A DNA stretch of 64,000 bases from Pseudomonas sp. (GTDB taxonomy: Bacteria; Pseudomonadota; Gammaproteobacteria; Pseudomonadales; Pseudomonadaceae). Of the stretch, positions 42,617 to 54,445 are shown piece by piece. Under the pieces are notes generated by a model, which was not told the origin of the DNA, searched no databases, and saw only the letters and a list, made by a program, of their open reading frames with translations. The position numbers were made by a program, and so were the translations under genes. Position 1 is the stretch's first letter; each line of letters opens with the position of its first letter. The stretch covers positions 1 to 64,000 of the forward strand of contig NZ_JAUXXP010000058.1 of the NCBI RefSeq assembly GCF_030684895.1. Reading direction: 5' to 3'.

Positions 42617-44098
42617 TTAGGCAATAGCTGCCAGCAGCTTCTCCCACTCTTTGTTTTCTTTCTTCGACACGCCGCCGAGCAGTTCGATGGCCTGACGCAG
42701 ACGGAAGCGCGTCAGGTCCGGGCCGAGAATTTCCATGGCATCCAGCACCGACACCGAGCTGGCCTGCCCGGTGACAGCGGCAAACATCAGCGGCATGGCG
42801 TCGCGCAGTTTCAGCTCCAGGTGCTCGACCACCGCCTGGATGCAGCCGGTGATCTGGTCCTTTTCCCACTGACGCAGCGCTTCGAGCTTCCACAGAATCA
42901 ACTGCATCAGCTGACGCACCTGCTCGGCCGAGAGTTTCTTGTGCTCGAACAACGCGGCATCCGGAGCTACCCCGCCGGCGAAGAAGAAGCTGGCCAATGG
43001 CGCGATCTGGCTAAAGGTTTCCACCCGCCCCTGCACGTGCGGCGCAATCTGCATCAGGTAGTTGCTGTTGAACGCCCATTTCTGCGCACCGGCGGCGAAC
43101 TCTTCGACGCTCAGCTCGCGCATCCACTGACCGTTGAGCCAGGACAGTTTCTCCAGATCGAAGATCGGTCCACCGAGGGAAACTCGGTTGATATCGAAGT
43201 GCTCAACCATCTCGTCGAGGCTGAACTTCTCGCGCTCGTCCGGCATCGACCAGCCCATACGGCCGAGGTAATTGAGCATGGCCTGCGGCAGGAAGCCCAT
43301 GCGCTCGTAGAAGGTGATCGAAGTCGGATTTTTGCGCTTGGACAGCTTGCTCTTGTCCGGGTTGCGCAGCAGCGGCATGTAGCACAGCTGCGGCTTGTCC
43401 CAGCCGAAGTACTCGTAGAGCAGAATCAACTTGGGCGCCGACGGCAGCCATTCTTCGCCGCGCAGCACGTGGGTGATGCCCATCAGATGGTCATCGACCA
43501 CGTTGGCCAGGAAGTAGGTCGGCAGACCATCGGTCTTCATCAGCACCTGCATGTCCATGCGATCCCAGGGGATCTCCACTTCGCCGCGCAGCATATCCGG
43601 TACCACGCACACGCCTTCAGTCGGCACCTTCATGCGCACCACATTCGGCTCGCCGGCAGCCAGGCGCTGTTGCACCTCTTCAGCAGAGAGGTGCATGCAG
43701 TGGCCGTCATAACGCGGCGTCTGCTTGGCTTCCATCTGCTCGGCGCGCAGCTTGTCCAGGCGCTCGGCACTGCAGAAGCAGTGGAAGGCATGACCCTTCT
43801 CCACCAGCTCGGCACTGTATTTCTGGTAGATATGCCCGCGCTCGCTCTGCCGATACGGGCCGTGCGGGCCGCCGACGTCCGGGCCTTCGCTCCACTCGAT
43901 ACCCAGCCAGCGCAGGGCATCGTAAATCTGTTGTTCCGACTCGCGGGTCGAGCGCACTTGATCGGTATCTTCGATACGCAGGATAAATTCGCCACCGTGC
44001 TGACGGGCAAAGCACAGGTTGAACAGGGCGATATAGGCAGTGCCTACGTGCGGATCACCAGTGGGCGACGGCGCGATACGGGTACGAACGGTGGTCAT
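42617..44098 (-). CDS. gltX: Glutamyl-tRNA synthetase
   Basis: [28 protein letters not shown] (HIGH-like); [10 protein letters not shown] (KMSKS-like). Confidence 0.98.
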   Translation of the reverse strand: MTTVRTRIAPSPTGDPHVGTAYIALFNLCFARQHGGEFILRIEDTDQVRSTRESEQQIYDALRWLGIEWSEGPDVGGPHGPYRQSERGHIYQKYSAELVEKGHAFHCFCSAERLDKLRAEQMEAKQTPRYDGHCMHLSAEEVQQRLAAGEPNVVRMKVPTEGVCVVPDMLRGEVEIPWDRMDMQVLMKTDGLPTYFLANVVDDHLMGITHVLRGEEWLPSAPKLILLYEYFGWDKPQLCYMPLLRNPDKSKLSKRKNPTSITFYERMGFLPQAMLNYLGRMGWSMPDEREKFSLDEMVEHFDINRVSLGGPIFDLEKLSWLNGQWMRELSVEEFAAGAQKWAFNSNYLMQIAPHVQGRVETFSQIAPLASFFFAGGVAPDAALFEHKKLSAEQVRQLMQLILWKLEALRQWEKDQITGCIQAVVEHLELKLRDAMPLMFAAVTGQASSVSVLDAMEILGPDLTRFRLRQAIELLGGVSKKENKEWEKLLAAIA

Positions 44099-44342
44099 GG
44101 CGGCTCTCAGAGAATGTGCAACGGGCAATCTTTCAAGCCCGCGATATTAACAGGCTGGCCGCCGCCGGCTCCAGCCAGCGCGGTTATTTCAGCTGCGTCA
44201 GCGCCCGCAGCGGGTCAACGCTTTGTCTTGTAGTGCGTAGCAGGCTGGACAACAACGCCAGCCCGCTTAGACTGACGCCCTCTACTGCGGGCCTTGCCGC
44301 TTTTTCCAGGCGCCCGCCCTGCCCTCGTCAACTCAGATCGCC

Positions 44343-45239
44343 ATGCCTACCCCATCACGCACCCGCAGCCTGCTGCTGATCGTCGCCTTTGCCACTATTT
44401 ATATCGGCTGGGGCACCACCTACCTGGCCAACCACTTCCTCCTGCTGGAGCTGCCGCCGTTCGTCATCGGCAGCCTGCGCTTCTCGATTGCCGGCCTGCT
44501 CGCCCTGGCCTGGGTGGTGCTCAGCGGCCAACTGCGCATGCAGCGCAGCGACTGGGGCGGCGTGCTGATCGGCAGCCTGGCGCTGATTGCGGTCGGCCAG
44601 GGCGCGCTGATCTACGCCAACCAGTATTTGCCGACCGGCATGCTGGCGATGCTCTACACCACCCTGCCGCTGTGGAGCGTGGCGCTGGAATGGCTGCTCG
44701 GCGAGCGACCGCCACTATGGGTGATGTGTGGGCTGGCGCTGGCCTGCAGCGGGATTGTGCTGCTGATGAACAACGGCCTGGATCACAGCGCCTCTATCGA
44801 ACAGTGGTTCGCCGGCCTGCTGGTGGTGTTCGCCACCCTGCTCTGGGCCGGCGGCGCCTGGCTGATGCGTCAGCGCCCACCGTTTCGCTCCAGCTGGCTG
44901 GGGCTGAGCCTGCAGATGTTGATCGGTGCATTGCTGCTGGCACTGTTCGGCCTGTGGCACGGCGACTGGCAAGCACTCGACCTGCGCGCGATGAGCGCTA
45001 ATGCCTGGCTGTGGCTGGCCTACCTGGTGCTACCGGTCAGCCTCGGCGTGTATCCGGCGTATTTCTGGCTGCTGCGCGAAGTGCGGCCGAGCCTGGTATC
45101 GACCTTCGCTTTCGTCAACCCGGTGGTGGCACTGCTACTGGGCTACCTGCTGCTGGGTGAACGCCTCAGCCTGATGGCCATGCTGGCCTGCGGCATTACT
45201 CTGGGCGGCGTGGTGTTGATTATCTTCGGCCGACGTTAA
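44343..45239 (+). CDS. EamA/DMT family transporter
   Basis: About 10 TM helices, two EamA repeats. Confidence 0.93.
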   Translation: MPTPSRTRSLLLIVAFATIYIGWGTTYLANHFLLLELPPFVIGSLRFSIAGLLALAWVVLSGQLRMQRSDWGGVLIGSLALIAVGQGALIYANQYLPTGMLAMLYTTLPLWSVALEWLLGERPPLWVMCGLALACSGIVLLMNNGLDHSASIEQWFAGLLVVFATLLWAGGAWLMRQRPPFRSSWLGLSLQMLIGALLLALFGLWHGDWQALDLRAMSANAWLWLAYLVLPVSLGVYPAYFWLLREVRPSLVSTFAFVNPVVALLLGYLLLGERLSLMAMLACGITLGGVVLIIFGRR

Positions 45240-45248
45240 GCGCAAACC

Positions 45249-45341
45249 TGTGGAAGGGGCTGGGCGGCACTCCGCTTTAGCCGCGAACAAGTAGTCCCCC
45301 TGTCGCGGCTAAAGCCCCTCATACGCGATGCCCCTCCCACA
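45249..45341. repeat. REP-like palindromic element
   Basis: Outer TGTGGAAGGGGC...GCCCCTCCCACA and inner perfect CTTTAGCCGCGA/TCGCGGCTAAAG (45275-45286 and 45303-45314). Confidence 0.75.
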
Positions 45342-45350
45342 TTTACCTAA

Positions 45351-47366
<2,016 letters not shown>

Positions 47367-47543
47367 GACGGACCTCGACAAGCGGCTGTGACGCGGCCTG
47401 AAAGCCTACGTCAAAACCGGTGAAAAGCGTGTGCCTGCTGTCGCAGCACAGGTTATGCGTCGGTATACTACCGGCCCACTTACGCAACCCCTAGCCGGGT
47501 GTTGCCCGACACTCAACTTCTCCTCTTCAGAGCTGCCGCATCC

Positions 47544-48740
47544 ATGAGTCTGTTCTCTGCCGTCGAAATGGCTCCGCGCGATCCCATCCTGGGCCTCAAT
47601 GAAGCATTCAACGCCGATACCCGTGCGACCAAGGTCAACTTGGGCGTGGGCGTTTACTACAACGAGGAAGGCCGCATCCCATTGCTGCGCGCCGTAGCCG
47701 AAGCCGAGAAAGCCCGCATTGAAGCCCACGCCCCGCGTGGTTACCTGCCGATTGAAGGCATTGCCGCCTATGACAGCGCCGTGCAGAAACTGTTGCTGGG
47801 CGCCGACTCCGAGCTGATTGCCGCTGGCCGGGTAATCACCACTCAGGCCGTGGGCGGCACGGGCGCACTGAAAACCGGCGCCGACTTTCTCAAGCGCCTG
47901 CTGCCCAACACCGTGGTGGCGATCAGCGACCCGAGCTGGGAAAACCACCGCGCGCTGTTCGAGTCCGCCGGCTTCGCGGTGCACAACTACCGCTATTACG
48001 ACGCAGCCAGCCACGGCATCAACCGCGCCGGCATGCTCGAAGACCTGAAGAACCTGCCAGCGCGCTCGGTTGTCGTGCTGCACGCCTGCTGCCACAACCC
48101 AACTGGCGTCGACCTGTCGCTGGACGACTGGAAAGCCGTACTGGACGTGCTGCGCGAACGCGAGCACGTGCCCTTCCTCGACATCGCCTACCAGGGCTTT
48201 GGCGACGGTATCGAGCAGGACGCCTTTGCCGTGCGCCTGTTCGCCGCCTCCGGCATCCCGTTCTTCGTCTCCAGCTCGTTCTCCAAATCCTTCTCGCTGT
48301 ACGGCGAGCGCGTCGGCGCGCTGTCGATCGTCACTGGCAGCCAGGAAGAGGCCGGCCGCGTGCTGTCGCAAGCCAAGCGCGTGATCCGCACCAACTACTC
48401 CAACCCGCCAACCCACGGCGCCACCGTGGTGGCCAGCGTGCTGAACAGCCCTGAACTGCGCGCCCTGTGGGAAGAAGAACTGGCCGGCATGCGCGAGCGT
48501 ATTCGCGGCATGCGCATGGCCATGGTCGAGCAGCTGGCGGCGCTCAATTGCAAACGCGATTTCGGCTTCGTCGCCCAGCAGCGCGGCATGTTCTCCTACT
48601 CGGGCCTGACCGCCGAGCAGGTCGAGCGCCTGAAAACCGAGTTCGGCATCTACGCCGTCAGCACCGGACGCATCTGCGTCGCCGCGCTGAACCAGCGCAA
48701 CCTGCCTGCCGTTACTCAGGCGATTGCGGCGGTTCTCTGA
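47544..48740 (+). CDS. Aromatic amino acid aminotransferase (PLP class I)
   Basis: MSLFSAVEMAPRDPILGLNEAFNADTRATKVNLGVGVYYNEEG; SSFSKSFSLYGERVG. Confidence 0.95.
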   Translation: MSLFSAVEMAPRDPILGLNEAFNADTRATKVNLGVGVYYNEEGRIPLLRAVAEAEKARIEAHAPRGYLPIEGIAAYDSAVQKLLLGADSELIAAGRVITTQAVGGTGALKTGADFLKRLLPNTVVAISDPSWENHRALFESAGFAVHNYRYYDAASHGINRAGMLEDLKNLPARSVVVLHACCHNPTGVDLSLDDWKAVLDVLREREHVPFLDIAYQGFGDGIEQDAFAVRLFAASGIPFFVSSSFSKSFSLYGERVGALSIVTGSQEEAGRVLSQAKRVIRTNYSNPPTHGATVVASVLNSPELRALWEEELAGMRERIRGMRMAMVEQLAALNCKRDFGFVAQQRGMFSYSGLTAEQVERLKTEFGIYAVSTGRICVAALNQRNLPAVTQAIAAVL

Positions 48741-48746
48741 ATCACA

Positions 48747-48779
48747 GGGGAAGTCGATCAGGTATTGACTTCCCCTTTC
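48747..48779 (+). terminator. Intrinsic terminator downstream of aminotransferase
   Basis: GGGGAAGTC-N11-GACTTCCCC followed by TTTCT. Confidence 0.8.
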
Positions 48780-48804
48780 TAATCAGTAGGATACGCGCCA
48801 TTGT

Positions 48805-48880
48805 TCCGCGATAGCTCAGTCGGTAGAGCAAATGACTGTTAATCATTGGGTCCCTGGTTCGAGTCCAGGTCGCGGAGCCA
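48805..48880 (+). tRNA. tRNA-Asn (anticodon GTT)
   Basis: TCCGCGATAGCTCAGTCGGTAGAGCAAATGACTGTTAATCATTGGGTCCCTGGTTCGAGTCCAGGTCGCGGAGCCA. Confidence 0.97.
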
Positions 48881-48889
48881 GTAGTACAT

Positions 48890-48966
48890 CGGGGTATAGC
48901 GCAGTCCGGTAGCGCGCCTGCTTTGGGAGCAGGATGTCGGGAGTTCGAATCCCCCTACCCCGACCA
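48890..48966 (+). tRNA. tRNA-Pro (anticodon TGG)
   Basis: CGGGGTATAGCGCAGTCCGGTAGCGCGCCTGCTTTGGGAGCAGGATGTCGGGAGTTCGAATCCCCCTACCCCGACCA. Confidence 0.97.
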
Positions 48967-48970
48967 TTTT

Positions 48971-49046
48971 TGGTCGTTGGCTCAGTTGATAGAGCAGTTG
49001 GTGTTTAACCGATTACTCATGGGCCAGAAAGCCACATGCACCACCC
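48971..49046 (+). pseudogene. Degenerate tRNA-Lys-like sequence
   Basis: TGGTCGTTGGCTCAGTTGATAGAGCAGTTGGTGTTTAACCGATTACTCATGGGCCAGAAAGCCACATGCACCACCC; D and anticodon arms match tRNA-Lys(TTT), but U33 is G, T-loop TTCGAAT is CCAGAAA, acceptor stem broken. Confidence 0.7.
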
Positions 49047-49065
49047 TTTCAAGCCTGCTTGAAAG

Positions 49066-49093
49066 TAAAAACCCGCCTAGTGCGGGTTTTTTA
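49066..49093 (+). terminator. Intrinsic terminator downstream of tRNA cluster
   Basis: AAAAACCCGC-CTAGT-GCGGGTTTTT; preceded by a second perfect hairpin CTTTCAAG-CCTG-CTTGAAAG (49046-49065). Confidence 0.9.
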
Positions 49094-49231
49094 TTGCCCA
49101 TCAACTGGGCGAGCATCGCGAAAAAAAATCACCAAAAACTATTAGATCCATTCAATCCAAACATTTCACCAATCACACTTTCACCACTAGGCTGCACCTC
49201 AATAAAGAATAATTCTCACTCGAGGTGCGTC

Positions 49232-49456
49232 ATGCTCAAGACTGTAACCTTCACCCTGATGCACTTCTGCATCGCCTTCGGCGTCACTTACGCGTTGACC
49301 GGCAGTATTGCGGCGAGCGGCCTGGTGGCGGCTATCGAACCGCTGTGCAACTCGGTGGGTTTCTATTTCCATGAGAAAGTCTGGCGGCGCATCGAAGGTC
49401 GCTCGACAACTGCCGCCGCGCGCGCCAAGCATGCCTGGCTGCATCACCAGGCATAA
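49232..49456 (+). CDS. DUF2061-type small membrane protein
   Basis: MLKTVTFTLMHFCIAFGVTYALTGSIAASGLVAAIEPLCNSVGFYFHEKVWRRI. Confidence 0.88.
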   Translation: MLKTVTFTLMHFCIAFGVTYALTGSIAASGLVAAIEPLCNSVGFYFHEKVWRRIEGRSTTAAARAKHAWLHHQA

Positions 49457-49552
49457 GACTTGAGGCCAGTTGCGTAGGACGTAGAAACAGCCCGCGCGGT
49501 GCCGAGCCAATCCGCTACTATGCGCGGCTCAGCCAACCATACGCGCCCGATC

Positions 49553-51112
49553 ATGCCTGCTACTTCTCGCTTCCCTGCTGCGCCTTACCTATTTGCCTGC
49601 CTGCTTGGCCTGCTGGCGCTTTTCGGCCTGTGGTTTGGTATTGGCCAACCGGTCGAACTGGCAGATGCCGCAACGCCCACGCACAAGCTGCAGTGCGCTT
49701 CATACACGCCGTTCGACAAAGACCAGTCGCCCTTCGATCAACCGATGCAGCTGCGCCCCGAGCGCATGGACGCCGACCTCGCGCTGCTCGCCGAACGCTT
49801 CGAGTGCCTGCGCACCTACTCGGTGACCGGTCTGGAAGAGCTGCCAAACATGGCGCGCAAACATGGCCTGAAACTGATCGTCGGCGCCTGGGTTAGCCGT
49901 AACCCGGCCGACACCGCGGTTGAGATTGCCGGTTTGGTGAAAATCGCCAACGCCCACCCGGATGTGGTGCAAGCGGTGATCGTTGGTAACGAGGCGCTGC
50001 TGCGCAAAGAAGTCACCCCGCAGCAACTGGTGGCGTTGATTGAGCAGGTCAAGGCGCAGATCAAGCAGCCGGTGACCTATGCCGATGTCTGGGAGTTCTG
50101 GCTCAAGCACCCGGAAGTCGCCCCGGTAGTCGACTTCATCACCATCCACCTGCTGCCCTACTGGGAAGACAACCCCGCCGGCATCGAAAGCGCGCTGCAT
50201 GAAGTCGCCGAGGTGCGCCAGACCTTTGCCAACGCTTACGCGCCTAAAGACATCCTGATTGGCGAAACCGGCTGGCCCAGCGAAGGCCGCCAGCGTGAAA
50301 CAGCAGTGCCAAGCCTGGTCAACCAGGCCAAGTTTATCCGTGGCTTTGTCGCCATGGCCGAGCAGAACGGCTGGCGCTACAACCTGATCGAGGCGTTTGA
50401 TCAGCCATGGAAGCGCGTCAGCGAAGGCGCCGTGGGCGGTTACTGGGGCCTGTATGACGCTGATCGCCAGGACAAGTCGATCCTCGCCGGCGCCGTATCC
50501 AACCTGCCGCACTGGCCGACCTGGCTGAGCTTCAGCTTGGTCATTGCAGCGGCCACCCTGCTGCTGGCCGGCCGCCCGCACTCGCCCCGTGCCGCGCTGC
50601 TGTTGCCGCTGCTGGCGGCGCTGGGCGCCGGTTGTATCGGTCTGTTTGCAGAGTTGACGCTGATCACCAGCCGCTATCTCGGCGAATGGCTCTGGGCCGG
50701 TGTGCTGATTGTGTTGAATCTGCTGGTGTTGAGCCATGCCGCGTTGTTACTCAGCAGCCGCAATGGCTGGCGCGCACGCGCGTTCAACATGCTGCACAGC
50801 AAGGGCGCACTGTGGCTGGCGCTAAGCGGCTTTGCCGGGGCGGTGATGATGCTCGCGCTGGTGGTGGACGCACGCTACCGCAGCTTCCCCAGCGCCGCGC
50901 TATTGCTGCCAGCACTGGTTTACCTGTGCCGTCCGGTGGGCGGCTACCGCCGTGAGGTCGCCCTGCTCGCCCTGCTGATCGGCGCCTGTATTGCGCCGCA
51001 GCTGTACCAGGAAACCCTGAGCAACTGGCAGGCCCTGGGTTGGGCGCTGACCTGCGTGCTACTGGTGGCGGCGCTGTGGCGCAGCCTGCGGGTTAACGCG
51101 CAAACCACCTGA
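49553..51112 (+). CDS. Glycoside hydrolase family 17-like membrane protein (beta-glucan related)
   Basis: GH17-like fold (VIVGNEALLR, LIGETGWPSEGRQR) followed by several C-terminal TM helices. Confidence 0.85.
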   Translation: MPATSRFPAAPYLFACLLGLLALFGLWFGIGQPVELADAATPTHKLQCASYTPFDKDQSPFDQPMQLRPERMDADLALLAERFECLRTYSVTGLEELPNMARKHGLKLIVGAWVSRNPADTAVEIAGLVKIANAHPDVVQAVIVGNEALLRKEVTPQQLVALIEQVKAQIKQPVTYADVWEFWLKHPEVAPVVDFITIHLLPYWEDNPAGIESALHEVAEVRQTFANAYAPKDILIGETGWPSEGRQRETAVPSLVNQAKFIRGFVAMAEQNGWRYNLIEAFDQPWKRVSEGAVGGYWGLYDADRQDKSILAGAVSNLPHWPTWLSFSLVIAAATLLLAGRPHSPRAALLLPLLAALGAGCIGLFAELTLITSRYLGEWLWAGVLIVLNLLVLSHAALLLSSRNGWRARAFNMLHSKGALWLALSGFAGAVMMLALVVDARYRSFPSAALLLPALVYLCRPVGGYRREVALLALLIGACIAPQLYQETLSNWQALGWALTCVLLVAALWRSLRVNAQTT

Positions 51113-51481
51113 TCAGGCGGTTTGCGGCGCGCGCACCCAGCGCAGCAGTGCCAGCACCACGGCAAATACCGCGAGGCTGGCGCTGTACAGCACCAGCGCC
51201 GGCAGGCCGAGCAACAGTGCCGGCACCGCCAGGCGCTTGCCCCAGGCACCCGGCAGCACAAAAGCCAGCACAGCAATAATCAGCGCAGCCCAGGCCAAGA
51301 TGCGGAAGTGGATCAACCAACCAAGGCTCGCACGCACCTGGCAGGCCAACTGCTGCGGGGCGTCGACACACAGGCCGACCCATTGCGCGCCTTCCATCAG
51401 CTGGTAACGCAGCGCAAAGCTCAGCGCCAGACACAGGGCTGCAGCGCTCAGCAGAGCAGTCAGAGGTAGATAACGGGACAT
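51113..51481 (-). CDS. Hypothetical inner membrane protein
   Basis: Start MSRYLPLTALLSAAALCLALSFALRYQ; about 4 TM; convergent with GH17 gene. Confidence 0.6.
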   Translation of the reverse strand: MSRYLPLTALLSAAALCLALSFALRYQLMEGAQWVGLCVDAPQQLACQVRASLGWLIHFRILAWAALIIAVLAFVLPGAWGKRLAVPALLLGLPALVLYSASLAVFAVVLALLRWVRAPQTA

Positions 51482-51585
51482 GGGCAACTCAGGCAGATAA
51501 ACAGGCTGCGCAGGATAAGCCACCGCGTCACGGATAACACCCTCCAGTGATCGCCCCTTGCAGCCTCCCCAGCTAGAATCCAGCC

Positions 51586-52158
51586 ATGCTGATACGTCGC
51601 CTGATACTGATCGCCGCAAGCCTGCTCGGCCTCTGGATGCTGTGGGTCATACTGTTGCCCGCGCCCAGCGGCCTGCCGCCCACTACGCCGCTGTCCAGCG
51701 GCAGCTGGCGCGTGGCGGAGCACACGGTCAGCAGGTTGGAGAGCTTCCAACTCGAAGCACGTATTCTCGGCCGTGAAGACTACTACCTCGACCGCGGCGC
51801 CAAACTCTCGCCGACCGACCTGGCGCTCGGCTGGGGGCCGATGGCTGATCCCGAGGTGCTGCGCCATATCAGCATCAGCCAACGCAACCGCTGGTATTTC
51901 TGGCGCGCCGAACAACTGCCGATCGAGCGCCGGCAGATAGAGATCCACAGCGCCAATATGCACCTGATACCTGCCACCCCTGAAGTAGCCAGCACCCTGG
52001 CCGGGCTCAAAGCAGGTCAGCAGATTCGCCTGAGCGGGCAACTGGTACGAATCGACGGTGACGATGGCTATCGCTGGGTCAGCTCACTCAGCCGCGAAGA
52101 CACCGGCGACGGTGCCTGCGAGCTGATCTGGGTCGAGCAACTGCAGGTGCTGCCCTAA
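51586..52158 (+). CDS. Conserved hypothetical protein with N-terminal TM anchor
   Basis: 190 aa ORF, N-terminal hydrophobic segment. Confidence 0.75.
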   Translation: MLIRRLILIAASLLGLWMLWVILLPAPSGLPPTTPLSSGSWRVAEHTVSRLESFQLEARILGREDYYLDRGAKLSPTDLALGWGPMADPEVLRHISISQRNRWYFWRAEQLPIERRQIEIHSANMHLIPATPEVASTLAGLKAGQQIRLSGQLVRIDGDDGYRWVSSLSREDTGDGACELIWVEQLQVLP

Positions 52159-52301
52159 GTCAGCTCATACACCACATGGCACTTTTGCTTGAAAAACTGC
52201 AGGTCTATAACTAAACGGCACTTAACCTGACTTATGTGGTCAAATCGTTCCGCATCTGACCCGCTCCAGCAGCATCAGTCCTAGCTCTCAGAGATTTCGC
52301 C

Positions 52302-53600
52302 ATGTCGCATGTCCCTCGTCTGCTTGCCCTTCTCAGTTGCCTAGCCCTGATTGCACCCGTCAGCGCGGCCGATATTGATGCCAGCAGTTATGGCTACCCC
52401 ATCAGCAATGCATTCGAAGCCACCCTGGCGACTACGCCGCCGGAGCTGCGCCCTACGCTTCCGGCCGACGCCGACATCAACCAGAGTGACTACCAGATCA
52501 AATTGCGCCCTGAGCGCGAGTTTGAGCTACCGGACAACTTCTGGCCGGTCACCAAGATGCGCTACCGCCTGGCCAAACAGTCCGGTGAAGCGCCGCTGAT
52601 CTTTATCATCGCCGGCACGGGCGCGCATTACGCCAGCAGTACCCCGGAATACCTGAAGAAGCTGTTCTACGGCGCCGGTTATCACGTGGTGCAACTGTCG
52701 TCGCCGACCAGTTATGACTTTATGACCTCAGCCTCGCGCTTTGCCACGCCCGGCATTACCCGCGAAGACGCCGACGACCTGTACCGCGCCATGCAAGCCG
52801 TGCGTGCGCAGCATCCGCGCCTGAAAGTCAGCGAATACCACCTCACCGGCTACAGCCTGGGCGCGCTGCAGGCGGCCTTTGTCAGCGAGCTGGATGAAAC
52901 CCGGCGCAGCTTCAACTTCAAGCGCGTGCTGCTACTCAACCCGCCGGTCAACCTCTACACCTCAATCACCAACCTCGACCGCATGGTGCAAACCAAGGTT
53001 GAGGGCATCGACAACAGCACCACCTTCTATGAGCTGGTACTGGGCAAGCTGACCCGCTACTTCCAGAACAAGGGCTACGTCGATATCAACGACGCCCTGC
53101 TCTATGACTTCCAGAACTCCGGCGAACAGCTCAGCGACGAGCAGATGGCCATGTTGATCGGCGCGGCGTTCCGCTTCTCTTCCGCCGATATCGCCTTTAC
53201 CTCGGACCTGATCAACCGCCGTGGCCTGATCACCCCAATCAACTACCCAATCAGCGAAGGCACCAGCCTTACGCCGTTCTTCAGGCGCGCCCTGCAGTGC
53301 GATTTCGACTGCTACCTGACCGAACAGTTGATTCCCATGTGGCGCGCACGCACAGACGGCGGCAGCATTGCGCAGCTGATCGATCAGGTCAGCCTATATG
53401 GCGTGGCCGATTACCTGAAAAACAGCAGCAAGATCGCCGTTATGCACAACGCCGATGATGTCATCCTCGGCCCCGGTGACCTGGGCTTTTTGCGCCGCAC
53501 TCTGGGTGATCGCCTGACCGTTTACCCGCTGGGTGGCCATTGCGGCAACCTCAACTACCGCGTCAATAGCGACGCCATGCTGGAGTTCTTCCGTGGCTAA
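52302..53600 (+). CDS. Exported alpha/beta-hydrolase-like protein overlapping mlaA
   Basis: Signal peptide LLALLSCLALIAPVSA; GYSLGALQAAF (GXSXG); candidate Asp (NADDVILGPGDL) and His (LGGHCGNL). Confidence 0.85.
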   Translation: MSHVPRLLALLSCLALIAPVSAADIDASSYGYPISNAFEATLATTPPELRPTLPADADINQSDYQIKLRPEREFELPDNFWPVTKMRYRLAKQSGEAPLIFIIAGTGAHYASSTPEYLKKLFYGAGYHVVQLSSPTSYDFMTSASRFATPGITREDADDLYRAMQAVRAQHPRLKVSEYHLTGYSLGALQAAFVSELDETRRSFNFKRVLLLNPPVNLYTSITNLDRMVQTKVEGIDNSTTFYELVLGKLTRYFQNKGYVDINDALLYDFQNSGEQLSDEQMAMLIGAAFRFSSADIAFTSDLINRRGLITPINYPISEGTSLTPFFRRALQCDFDCYLTEQLIPMWRARTDGGSIAQLIDQVSLYGVADYLKNSSKIAVMHNADDVILGPGDLGFLRRTLGDRLTVYPLGGHCGNLNYRVNSDAMLEFFRG

Positions 53601-54369
53601 GCCCATTTCCCTTGCCGTGTTTTTCGCCCTGTTGCTCGGTAGCAGCCTGGCGCATGCCCAGCACGCCGTTGATGACGACGGTTTCAAGCAGCCGTTGCAG
53701 CACCTGCAGTTCAACCCGGGGCTGGATCAGCGCGAGTTCGAGCGCTCGACCCTCAGCGCGCTGCAAGTCTATGACCCGCTGGAGTCGTGGAACCGCCGCG
53801 TCTATCACTTCAACTACCGCTTCGATGAGTGGGTGTTCTTGCCGATTGTCGACGGCTACCGCTATATCACCCCCAACCTGGTGCAAACCGGCGTCAGCAA
53901 CTTCTTCAGCAACCTGGGTGATGTGCCCAGCCTGCTCAACAGCGCGCTGCAGCTCAAGGGCAAGCGCGCCATGCAGACAACCGGGCGCCTGCTGCTCAAC
54001 ACCACCCTGGGGGTCGCCGGTCTGTGGGACCCGGCCACGCGCATGGGCCTGTCCAAGCAGCGCGAAGACTTCGGCCAAACCCTCGGCTATTACGGCACAC
54101 CGGCCGGGCCTTACCTGATCCTGCCGCTGCTGGGGCCGTCGAACGTGCGTGATACCGGCGGTCTGGTGGCGGATTTTGCGGCGAAAAGCCAGGTCAACTG
54201 GCTGAATGTCGCCGAAGCCAGCGTTAGCCACCCGGAAATCACCCTGCTGGAAGTGGTCGACCAGCGCTCCACGGTGAACTTCCGTTACGGCCAGCTCAAC
54301 TCACCGTTCGAGTACGAGAAAATTCGCTTCTTCTACCACGAGGCGCGCAAGCTGCAGATCGCCGAATAA
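53593..54369 (+). CDS. mlaA: MlaA/VacJ family phospholipid-binding protein
   Basis: VYDPLESWNRRVYHFNYRFDEWVFLPIVDGYRYITPNLVQTGVSNFFSNLGDVPSLLNSALQLK; GTG start overlaps upstream stop. Confidence 0.95.
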   Translation: MAKPISLAVFFALLLGSSLAHAQHAVDDDGFKQPLQHLQFNPGLDQREFERSTLSALQVYDPLESWNRRVYHFNYRFDEWVFLPIVDGYRYITPNLVQTGVSNFFSNLGDVPSLLNSALQLKGKRAMQTTGRLLLNTTLGVAGLWDPATRMGLSKQREDFGQTLGYYGTPAGPYLILPLLGPSNVRDTGGLVADFAAKSQVNWLNVAEASVSHPEITLLEVVDQRSTVNFRYGQLNSPFEYEKIRFFYHEARKLQIAE

Positions 54370-54445
54370 ACCTGCGAGCTTGACCCAAGGGCCGCCCCCA
54401 GGTTTTAACCTGGCGCGGCCTTTGTCTTTTCCGGAGTCTTTATCT

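Noticed and set aside
42821-44233. 470-aa plus-strand ORF
   Set aside because: Antisense to gltX, no start or RBS context and no recognisable domain
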